The notes beneath the pieces are model-generated. The model saw only the letters and a program-made list of their open reading frames with translations. It was not told the origin of the DNA and did no database searches. Below, piece after piece: positions 13,301 through 25,300 of a stretch of DNA of 64,000 nucleotides. Position 1 is the first letter of the stretch. Each line of letters opens with the position of its first letter. This stretch comes from Vitis vinifera (lineage: Eukaryota; Streptophyta; Magnoliopsida; Vitales; Vitaceae). The position numbers and the translations under genes were made by a program. The stretch covers positions 4,505,001 to 4,569,000 of the forward strand of contig NC_081807.1 of the NCBI RefSeq assembly GCF_030704535.1. Direction: 5' to 3'.

Positions 13301-16300
13301 GTTGCCGAACGCAAAAATCGTCATCTTTTAGATGTGGTACGTACTCTCTTGTTAGAATCTTCTGTTCCATCCATGTTTTGGGTAGAGGCTCTAAAAACTG
13401 CTACTCACTTGATTAATCGTTTACCTTCTCAAGTCCTACATATGGAGTCTCCCTATTTCCGCTTATTTGCTAAGCAACCTAGTTATGATCACCTTCGTAT
13501 TTTTGGTTGTGTATGCTTTGTTCATTTACCTCCTCATGAGCGACATAAATTATCTGCTCAATCTGTTCGATGTGCTTTCTTGGGATATAATATGTGTCAA
13601 AAGGGATTTGTTTGCTATGATCCTACATTACATCGTACACGTATTTCTAGGAATGTTATTTTCTTTGAAAATCAACATTTTTTTCCTGTATCCTCTTCTA
13701 CTGTGTCATCCTCTTCTACTGTGGTCCTTCCCTCCTTTGAGCAACAGTTCTCAGATCTTCATCCAGTCAGTTCTCCCTTTCAACCAGGTATTGTGTATAC
13801 GAGACGCTCCCGCCCACAGTCTCTTTCGGTGGCTCACCCGATATCTGATCCTACCACGCTCCAGATGCAGTCAGTTGCAGCACCTTCAGTACGTCGCTCT
13901 TCTCGAGTGTCTGTACCTCCGAATAGGTATGGATTTCCCTCTTCCAGTTCTGGCAATTCTATTTCAGCCCTTACTGCTGCATTGTCCAAATTTGATATTC
14001 CCACATGCTACTCACATGCTGCTAAGCATGATTGTTGGCGACAAGCTATGCAGGAAGAAATTGCCGCTCTAGAGGCCAATCACACTTGGGACATTGAGCC
14101 CTGTCCTCCCACTATTGTTCCTCTGGGTTGCAAATGGGTTTACTCAGTCAAGGTCCGATCTGATGGAAGTTTGGATCGTTACAAAGCTCGGCTTGTTGCA
14201 CTTGGGAATAATCAGGAATATGGTGTCAATTATGAAGAGACCTTTGCTCCTGTGGCTAAAATGACTACTGTTCGTACGATTCTAGCTCTTGCTGCTTCCA
14301 GTGATTGGCCATTACATCAGATGGATGTAAAAAATGTTTTTCTTCATGGGGATCTTAAAGAGTGTATTTATATGAAGCCACCCCCGGGATTGTTTCCCTC
14401 TCCGACTTCACATGTGTGTAAGCTTCGTCGCTCTCTTTATGGTCTCAAACAGGCTCCGAGGGCCTGGTTTGAGAAATTCCGCACCACTTTATTACAATTT
14501 TCATTCAGGCAGAGCAAGTATGACACTTCCTTGTTTCTTCGGAAATCAGACATGGGTATTGTTGTTCTTTTGGTTTATGTTGATGATATTGTGATCACTG
14601 GTTCCGATTCTGCTTTACTTGGTCAGCTCAAAACTCATCTCTCCGAGTCCTTTCATATGAAAGATCTTGGACCTCTCACATATTTTCTTGGTCTTGAGGT
14701 GCATCATAGTCCCTCTGGTATTTCCCTCAATCAACATAAGTATGCGAGTGACTTGGTGGCTACAGCTGGTCTACAAGGGGCTACTTCTGTTGATACTCCC
14801 ATGGAATTAAATGTCAAGCTTCGCAAAGAGGAGGGCGACTTACTTGCTGATCCCAGTTTATACAGGAAGTTGGTGGGTAGCCTTGTTTATCTCACCATTA
14901 CTAGACCGGACATTTCTTTTGCTGTACAGCAAGTCAGCCAGTTCCTTCAGACTCCTCATCATCTTCATTTGGCTGCTGTTCGTAGGATCATACGTTATGT
15001 TCAAGGCACTTCTACTCGTGGCTTGTTCTTCCCTGCAGGCAATTCTACTCGCCTTGCTGCTTATAGTGATGCTGATTGGGCAGGTTGTGCGGATACCCGT
15101 CGCTCCATCACTGGTTGGTGTGTGTTCTTAGGAGATGCATTGATATCTTGGAAAAGTAAGAAGCAAGACAGAGTCTCTAAGTCATCTACGGAATCTGAGT
15201 ACCGGGCGATGTCTCTTGCTTGTTCTGAAATCATTTGGCTTCGAGGTATGCTTGCGGAGTTAGATTTTTCTGAGACCGATCCTACACCTCTCCATGCCGA
15301 TAATACAAGCGCTATTCAGATCACGGCCAATCCTGTCTATCATGAGCGCACAAAGCATATTGAAGTGGACTGTCACTCTATCCGTGAAGCCTTTGAAGCT
15401 CGTGTTATCACTCTTCCACATATTTCCACCGACTTACAAATTGCTGATATCTTCACCAAGGCTCTCCCTCGTCATCGACATTGCTTGCTAAGTAGCAAAT
15501 TGATGCTTGTTGATCAACCTGCATCAATTTGAGGGGGGCTGTCAAAGGACAGCTTTTGTTAAAGGACAGCTTTGCTGTCACACTTCCTTCCTTATTTTAG
15601 CCCACACTTGCTGTCCACACTTCCTTCCTTAATTTAGCCCACCCTTCTTTCCTTATTTTAGCCCACAATTGTTTCCTTATTTCTTCATTTATTATTTTGT
15701 ACAGTTAGCATATATTATTTGACAGATTATAGTTTACATGTATAGGGCTAGAATCATGCTGGAATTTATTTGCTTTTATTTGCTTTCCATGTAAAGCATC
15801 CTTGTAAAGTCTATATATAATATACAAAACTCAAGGCTAAGGTATTCGGTCATTCACACAATATTTTGACATGTACAAGCCAAATTACTTAAGGTGGTCA
15901 TCAGTTGGCAAGGGCACAGAGACATAAACAGGAAAAAATAAATAAATAATAATAATAATAATAATAATAAATAACAAAGGACAAAAAAACCAAAGACAAA
16001 AAAATCAATCAATGTTAGTCACAAGTGCTGCAAGAAGTGCAATAGCAACATTACTCGGATTACTTAGTTAGCTCTCATCAGGCTTGAATGAAAAATGATT
16101 ATTTAATCTATAGATGGTACACTATTTGCGGGAGAAGAGATTAGTTAACAAAGATATGCCTATGTTTTGGGGAATGGTGGAACAGCTAGGGAGCAGACAA
16201 GGAGTTGGGAAAACCTGGCAATGATCCCATGGAGAATCATGTATGAAGGCTTCAGATATTCTCTTTTTATAGGATACCAAATATATTATATTATAGAAAT

Positions 16301-19300
16301 AGAAATAAGCCAAAAAAGAGGAGCTATCCTTCAAACAGAATGCAGAAACAGAAAGAAATGAAAAAGATAAATCCTTCTGCGAGTAACTGGGCACCAAAGG
16401 ATGCCTACAATAATTCCCAATCAAAACCGGTTAGTCTCAGCCCAGAAAACAATCATGGTCCAATGGGGAAAGAAATTCCCAACTGCAGTGTATGACAGAG
16501 AGATCCCTTGTTTGGTTAAGCAATCCACTATATGGTTTTCTGATCTAGGCTTCAAAGCAAAGCAGCACTCCAAACCTCTTGAGAGGTCAACAGAAGATCT
16601 AATGGGCACACACATATACATACAATAATGGGTATCATAACCCAAAAAGATTCATGCCATCCTTTTTTCAAGAAACAAGTATTTAGCCCATAAAAACTTA
16701 AATCTAAAGGTTGTTGCAACTTTCTAGGGAAAAACTCTCAGGCACCAAGTATCCTACCAGCACTTCACAAGCCTTTGGGAATTTAGTGTCCCAGGTACAC
16801 AATAATTAGAAGGATGGTCGCAGCACCAAGGTGAGAGTGAGTCCATAAAAGATACCCAGAGCCCTATTCCTAATTCACGCATGCATATTAGAAATAAGGC
16901 ATTTTGCCCAAAGGGTATCTTACAATCAAAAGTAATTTTTAAGGGGGAAAAAGCAATACATATCTGCATATGACCTGTACAACTAGTACAGCTATGTGTA
17001 CCAAGCATGTTGAGTATTTTACAGTAAGGAATATAGGAGAGCATTACAGAAGGATAGAAGATGTGCCATATCGATCTACCTACCAATTTAAATCAAGCAT
17101 CACCTGGAAATTCAATAAATTGTGTTAATTTCCTTTATTGTCCTTTTTCCATTGAACCATCTTGCAGCCCCACATAAAAAACTAAAGTCAACCATAAATT
17201 TCATTATTCATCTTCATAATGAAGACTAGTTTCTTCCTTTTCCTTGCTTAAAAACTACTTATAATCAATATCCATATTTTTCTTCAAACATCTAGGACCT
17301 TAGGATAAAGAGAGAAATGAAATTACTCATGCTCCACTTAATTGCTGAGAAAATTTAAGAAAAAGAAGTATTTCTTTTTCTTTTTGGATAGGCAAATAGA
17401 GATATATTAAACGGTCCATAGAAAAAAAGAGAGGCGTATCCCATGTGCACTAGAAGTATACAAAAGGAACAACAGTGAGACTGAAAAAAAGAATCTATAC
17501 AAAAAACATCTTATATTCAGGTCATCAATGAAGTCCAGCAAAGAGAAATTGACCATTCCAAGCAAGACTTGATGAGTCTCCTTCAACCTTTGACCAGATA
17601 GATACCTTCATCTTGTTGAAAATATTGCAATTACACTAAATGCACCAAAAAAAAGGAAAAAAACAGTCATTCGCCACACTTTCCTCGACCTTTTATTCAT
17701 GCCTTGAACCTTTCAACCCAACAGAAGATCTTTTATTGATTTTGGAAGAACTCACTAAATTGAAAAAATAGAAACTTATCTCACAACAATCAAGCTTTTT
17801 CATAGTGAATTAAAATAGGATTCCATATAAGCATTGCAAATACTACATCTATTCACCAAAAACCATCCCCTCATTATTTGGTCTATTGTTAAAATTCTCT
17901 CACACAACTTCCCAAAAAAAGAAACAAGCCCTCAAAGGGACACATGAACCCACACATCTCTTTTAGGGAACCTATCCACAATGTCTAGCTTCTATCCTCG
18001 AAAAGGCCTTCTAAATTGGAGATTCGATGATGTAGGACAACCCTAGGATGGTTGCCTACACTCAAGGGTAGGTGGGCTAGGGTTTTACTTTTAGGGTGTA
18101 AGGAGAGGAACAAATAATAAATTTGATGGTAAAGAAAATTATATGATAAGAAATAGAGAGAAAGAAGAAACAATGAAGAAAATATGGAAAACCTTAGAGT
18201 CTCACTAAGGCCTTCTAGGAGTCTCACCTAGAAGAAAATCAATGGAGTCTCACCATTGAGGGTTGCAACCTTGCAATGAAAAAAAGTATAATATTATTCA
18301 TCAAATTCATCCCTTTGATTTACATTGATGAGCCTATTTATAGGCTTCTCTAAGAAATCCAAAGTCTACTAGGACTCTAATAACCTATTATGATTCTAAT
18401 TCTAATTATAACATCCAAAGTCTACTAGGACTCTAATAACTTACCATGACTCAAATTCTAATTATATTATAACTCAACTAACTAATCCTAATTAGACTCC
18501 AACAAATACCAATCCCTATTCAATTCTAATTAATATTAATCCTACTTAAAGTTTACTTAGGTCTTCCCTTTCTTCCTTGAATAAACTTTAAAAGGCTTTC
18601 CCCCATCATTCGAGTAAGCCCGAAATCTCTTAATCAGCCAAAGATTCATTGTTCTTGCAATTTTGGCTGTAATAAGACTATAAAAGAGAGGTAATGCTTC
18701 TTTCAAGGAACTCTTCCAATCCACCTATCCAACCAATCCTTGGTCCTCTTATCATTCCCAATCAATATGGTGGCTTGAAGATTGAACTCATCCCACCTTT
18801 CATTAATGGCCTTCCAAAATCCCACACCATGCATCCCCCTACTCAAGTACTTTAACCCTCTTTTATCTTACCAAACTTTCCTTTGATGACCTTCCTCCAC
18901 AAACTATCTTTGATAGGAAATCTCTAAAATCACTTTACCAAGCAAGGCTCTATTTAAGATAGCAAGGTCTTTGATGCCTAAACCTCCAACCTTTTTATCT
19001 AAGCACATTGTCTTCTAATTCACCACATGAATCTTCCTCTTTTCTGAGAGATCTCCCCATAGAAAATCTCTCCCAATATTTTCCAATTTGGCTCTTACTT
19101 TTTTAAGTACAAAAAATGAGGACATTATGTTTTCCATAAGAGTCGATCTTCCTCATTTTGACAAATATGAATTCTTCCAAGAGGTCAATCTCAAATTGCA
19201 AAAAACTTGGAAAGGCACATCTAAAGAAAGTCCTAAAAGGTAGAAGGAAATTGTTTAGCGTTAAACCCTTTGGTAAATCCCCTCTACACTACCCTTAAAA

Positions 19301-22300
19301 AGAAACAATTGAGAGCCGCCATAACCAATTCAAAGAATTATGGAGAGAGATGATCACCTTGGTTCATACCTTTAGAACTTTGGAAAAAAAACCTATGGGT
19401 CATCAAGATTGAAAATCTCATTGTAGAAATGCAAAATTTTATCCATCCCATTCATTTTTGCCCAAACCTCATTTTCTTCTTACTAAAAGGATGACCTTCC
19501 AATTTACATGATCATGGACTTTCTAGATATCCAATTTACACATTAAACCCACTAAAGAGCTAATTCTTCTAAAGTCAATGGCCTTATTAACTATTAAAAA
19601 AACATCCATAATTGGCCAACCCTCCATAAAAGCATTATTGAGACTTTAATACCATCCTATCTATTACTTTCTTAAGTCTATTTTTAAAGGATTTTTCCAA
19701 GATCTTACAAAAGGCTTCCCCAAACTTATCGGCCTAAAATCTTTGAAGTTCTCTGTCACACCCTTTTTAAGAATAACTCCTATAAAAAAGTAGCATTTAG
19801 ACTTCTTTTGAAATTATAATTTTATATCCCAAAATTCTCATCATTAGAGCCTAGGGAAAACATAAACGTCCACATGGTGGAGCCTAATATAACCACTAAG
19901 CTCTACTATGGCAAACAATTCGTTACTTGGAGCCGAAATAAACATGAAATATAAGTTTCAAAATTTCTATTCTCTGTATTTTCCTTTAGTTTTCTCTACA
20001 ACCAAATAATTAAAACCATGTTTTCCCCTAAAAATTAGGTCTCACATAGAGGACTTGACTTTTTCTACCAAAGGCATCATTGAGACACATAAAGAATCCC
20101 TTTGATGCCTAGAAGTTAATAGTGTCAACGCACAAGCAACCAAATGGTGAAGGAGGATTGGTTTAGCTCCCAACATGTTACCATCACAAAGAAAGATTTA
20201 AGCTATTTGAGTGGGCTCATAGTTCGAAGTCATGGTATATGTTGTTGACTCAACAATTCCTGGGGCAGAATAAGCTTGACATCTCAAGTTGGTATTAGGC
20301 AATATGCATAATTTACAAGTGAAGAAGCTCAAAATTTTCAAAAAAAGTCATATTTTTAGAAAAGGAATCATAGTTAGATACTTATTTGTTACATTTAAAT
20401 AGAGAATTAGCCTATGATAGCATTAAGAATTGAAAACTCTTACAATATTATTATACCCATTTTTACATCCAATGCCAAAAATTTGCATATCTTGGAAATA
20501 AAACAATGAAAATAATAAAAAGAATTGTGGTTGATAATAAGTTATAAGTGATGGAAAATAAATCATTGTTAATTTCTTGTTCCAACTTATGGATTAAGGC
20601 AAGCACATATTCTTGTCTCTACTCATGGATTGGGATAGTTCTTCATTGATGAGGGGAAATCTCTAAGAAATGCTAAAAATTCTTTTTTTTTTTTGCCCTG
20701 TTTCATGAGATCTAAGTCAAGGCGTTGTAACTCTAAATCATCTTGCGAGCTAGCCGAGTCGAGCTATTCATACCCGAATCAAGATGAGTTATTCCCGAAT
20801 GCAGAATACTAAAATTGTGTCTCAAACTTGTTGCACCCATGGCAAAGATGTATTGGTCTTGGCCAATGCTTTGAGCCATGGTAGACTGGAATGTCTTGGA
20901 GCAAATATCTTACATATGATAATGCAATACAAATATATAGAAGAAAGATCACCATGGCCAACTCGACCAAATTTTTCCCTAAAACCATAGAAGGGCAAAT
21001 AAATGCGAGAATATCAAGCATATCTCAAATTGTGATATTGCCAAATCTATTAGTAAGTTTCAACCTACACAGGAAATTACAACTATCTATAAATTATGGA
21101 AAGGAAGAGGGTGGGTGGTGATCTGGTGAAGTTAGAAGTGAGTATGGAGTTGGTCTTTGAAAATACATTAGGAAGGAACAAAACACTTTCTTGGGTCATT
21201 TTTCTTTTGAGGTGGGTAATGGGAGAAGGGTAAAATTTTAGATAGATAAGTGGTGTGGGGATGAACCGTTGTGTGTTTATTTCCCCTCTTTATTTGCTTT
21301 AGTTGTTGCAAAAGAGGCTTAGGTGGCGGATCTTTAGGTGCAGCATGGGGAGAGTGGTGTTTCAAACCCTTGTTTCTCATGACCTTTGAATGATTGAGAA
21401 GTGGAGATGAAGTTGGGGATTTATTTGTCAAGGTGCAAGGAAAGGCAGTTAATATGGAGGGGGAAGATAAAATGGTGTGAATGAACTTGCACAATCTTAA
21501 TTTTTTTTGTGTAGCTTATATGCCGCTTTGGAATTAGGGGTTGTTGTGTCTTTTCCAAGGCGGGTAGTTTGGAATTCGTTGGTCTTTTCGAAACTTAACT
21601 TTTTTGCATGGGAGGCAACTTAGGGAAAGTTTTGACTTTAGATCAACTTCAAAAGAGAGGGTGGTCTTTGGTCAATAGGTGTTTTCTTTGCAAAGAAGAA
21701 AAAGGATTCATAGATCACATCCTCCTTCATTGTTCTTTGGTTAGGGTCCTTGGGCAATTGCTGTTTGATCTCCTTGGTATTCACTAGGTACTAGTTGCTA
21801 TAGTAAAAGAGACTCTTTTAGGGTAGTGTGTTTCTTTTGTGGGTCTTTGGTATTCAAAAAAGGTTTGGAGAGAAACTCTTTTATGTTTATTTTGGAAAGA
21901 AAAAAATCTCAAGGCGTTTGAGAATGAGGAACATTCAATTCAGCTTTTGAAGATGTTCTTTTCGAAAAATTTGTTTGATCAGGTAAAGCAATATATAGAG
22001 ATTGATTCTTTGTCTTTATTTGGTTTCTTTAAGTGGTTGGGTTCTAGTTAAGGGTTTCTTTAAGTGGTTGGGTTCTAGTTAAGGGTGGGGTTTGTTGTTT
22101 GGGATTCTTTTCCTTTTTTGTGCTTCAAGACACTTTTTGTATACATCCTATGTACTTTGGAGCATCCTTGTGGCGTTTTAATTTTTTAATGCATTTGATT
22201 TTGTTTACCAAAAAAGAAAAGGTAAATAATCTCCTTTTCAAATCCTACAAGCATCCCTACATAACTACTGAAATTAACTAGCTTACTAAAGAGACCATCA

Positions 22301-25300
22301 AAAGGAAGCTCCTCCCCCGCCAGCCAGTTGATGGACTTTAACTTAGATGACCGTTGCTCCTCAGACTTGACTGCAATATCCTTGCAAAAAGGATTTTTCA
22401 GAGTGTTCTCCAGAAACTCCAACAAAGACCCATCTTGAAGCATCATCTTGAGTGGTCAGTTTCCCTCTCCCAAAGGCTCTTTACAAAGCCCTGCCTTCTG
22501 CTGAGATTTCTTCTCCTAGCAAAGAGCCTGGCCTACTTGTGAAAGCTGCTGCTTCTGCCAAGAGAGCGTCATCAACTCCTGAAACCCTCCCCTCTAATCC
22601 TTGAGACCTCACTTGGAGAATGGGATCAACAAAAAACTCATTGTTGCTGCCTTTCTCTCCGCTGGATAGCAACACTTTCTTCAGCATCTGGTTTTCCTCT
22701 AGGAAGTTGTTGCACATTCTAATATCCTATATGAGGAACTTAGTATCAAAAAAAATGCAATTGATGACATATCTAGCCGATGAAATTCATCCTAGTTAGC
22801 CATCAGATGTTGTTGAGCATTATCCATTTAAGATATACACAGGGTCATTTCCTGCTTTAACAGCAAGGCAGAGAAGACATTGTGGTGAATAGTGTAAAGA
22901 ATGAAAGTACCTTTGACCCTAGGCAAAAACAAATTAACAAGTAACCAAAGTATTTTGGGCCTGGCAATGTGAATAATAGAACATACTATGTAAAGTTTTA
23001 AGGATGGAACACAACAGCATAAAAAATGTTCACAAGCGAGAAAATTATAGATAGGAGATGCAAGCCTTACCAATTTACTCCTCCTTCCTGGTCGTATTTT
23101 TGTTATGAAACAAGGATTTTCAGGTTTAACAATACTTTTGAAGTCTAAAGCATTGTCTACCTCAACATTGCCAGTACAAGCTTTTTTATACTTGCTCTTG
23201 GTATGAGAAGTTTCTTTGTATGCACTTCTAGTCTTTTTAATGGCAGTTTGTTTGTACCCACCTAAATCAGAGAAAACTGCAGGTCAAATATTGAAAAATG
23301 CAAATGAATATATATGTGCATGTACACATGCAAAGAAAAAATGGAAAAATCGTAAGGAAAGAAAAGAATTACAAAGCTGATAATAACATTTTCTACCAAT
23401 TGATCGCGGACCTCTGCCAGAATATTTACGCTTGAATACAACCACTCCCTTGTTAGAAGATTTTGATTGTGGTTCTTCTTCCTCTTCTTCTTCCTCCTCT
23501 TCTTCTTCATTTCTTTCTACTTCTTCAACATCCTCCTCCCCCTTCACAAAAAATTTCTTTTTGTTGACATCCACATTAACCTCAGAGTCTTTCTTTTGAC
23601 ACCCAGTTGTCCCATATAATTTAAAATCAAATATATAACTGCCATCATATTGGAAAACAAAAAGGTCGCCCTCTTCCACTAGATTATCTGTAAGAAACTG
23701 CTGCCAACCTTTCAGAAAATACACATTCTTTCCAATTTGGCCTACCTCCACATGCCAAACTCTCCCAACAGAATCTCTGAGGATGGCCTTTTCAGGGACA
23801 AAGCCATTAAAGTGTTTTACGAAAGCTGTTGGGATTTGCTGCACAAAAAGAAGTCCGTGTGTCAATGACACGTAGTCGATTACTATAATAGTGCATAAAT
23901 AATGGATCATGTTTATCAATATTCAATGGAAAGCATTTATTACTATTTTCTTTTATTTTAATCATCACCTATAAGTTTGAAGATGTATACTACTATTGTA
24001 AGATGTTACATAATAGTCAATATGTATATGATGGCACACTACTCAGCCGATCAACTCAAATAGGTCTTAATGCATGATGACAAAATTTCTGGTTAGTTCT
24101 ATGCTGACAAAACTTTCACATTGGGTCACCACCTAATCAGTTAAATGCAGACTACAGTTGGAGGCAGCTTGCCAATACAGTTCAGAAAGGAAGAAGTTCA
24201 AGTAGATTGTAATAAAAAGTCCCACAACCAAAAATTTTATCGTGTTTTCTTTTATGCATATATTAGCCATGAGCCATGGTCCATCGCATGCATTTACTTA
24301 ATTGAATTTGGAGTTGGAAGTTTTAATTGAACAAATTGATAGTTTAAAGCTAAATCAAATGGTAACAATGTCATTGAAGTTCAATTTTACAGGTCTGACA
24401 GAATTCTATCCCCTAACATATTGATGAAAGAGAACATGGAGCAGAAGTGTTAAATGAACAGGAAAGAGCTTTTAGAAAGAAAATGAGGAACCTTTGTAAT
24501 CCCTTGTTTTAAACCTATTTTTCACATTTTCTTCTAATTGCTTTTTATCTGTGATCACTTAATTGAATAATTTTCTAAATATATCAATGTGCAGCTACTT
24601 TCCTTCTTAATGCTCATTAGAATTATCTTTTCCATTTCAATTATCAAAAAATAAAGAATTATCTTTTCCATTTTACATGTCAAAGCTTCCTTGAGTGCAA
24701 TAAAAACCATCACTAATTTTTCAAGATACCCTTGCTGGTCACAATCATGGTTATGAAGCCAAAATGATTTTTAAAAACCCACATATTTACCAAAAATAGG
24801 TATCATTGTATTTTATCTCTCATCCAATTAGAATTTCTTTTATCCTTCCAATTTGTTAAAACCTTCAATACCAAGCTACCTGCTTCTGTCATATATTTCC
24901 CCCAAGACGTTTTTAATCAGAAACAAGATGATACTTAAAAGCAAGAATAACAAGGAAGAAAGATTCTTCACAGAAAACATGTAAGGAAATGGATTCCCAA
25001 TATTTGCATAACAAGAAAGAAAAAAAGAGCTCCAATATTAAAAAATTCTACTTAAGATAATTTATTAGAATTACTACTTAATATACTTACTGGAATTGCC
25101 AGATGTGACATTAACAAAATCTAGGAATTATCACTGCAACCCCTGTCAGTGACACCATTGCCCTAACACCATTAAGGCTACATTTAAAACCAATAGCATG
25201 TTGTACAGATGAATCACCATCCCTGCTTCCTACTATTTAAAAGCATAATGGGGTACATATTTTATTCTTCTTTTAAATTAGAGACAGTATTTCCTGTTCT

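Larger units (their letters stand above)
10846..15871 (+). mobile_element. Copia-type LTR retrotransposon, looks whole and young
   Basis: A 5-bp target duplication TGTAC (10841-10845 and 15872-15876) brackets the element. The 5' LTR is 10846-11234 (389 bp) and the 3' LTR 15540-15871 (332 bp), both starting TGTCAAA and ending TTTGACA. A primer binding site for initiator Met-tRNA begins at 11235 and a G-rich polypurine tract lies at 15531-15539. The LTRs differ by one substitution across the shared part plus a roughly 57-bp length difference near the 5' end, so insertion was recent, probably of the order of 0.1 million years if typical plant rates apply (inference). It lies antisense within intron 3 of B3-3. 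The homologous position of the B3-2 intron (about 4613-4633) is an empty site. Confidence 0.95.

Noticed and set aside
13467-15131. Additional plus-strand open frames inside the Copia element
   Set aside because: They are alternative frames of the single Gag-Pol frame, with no domain of their own.
20784-21121. Overlapping short frames with a phrase resembling part of a Gypsy RNase H region ([17 protein letters not shown])
   Set aside because: Similarity is too weak and isolated; no neighbouring Gypsy domain.
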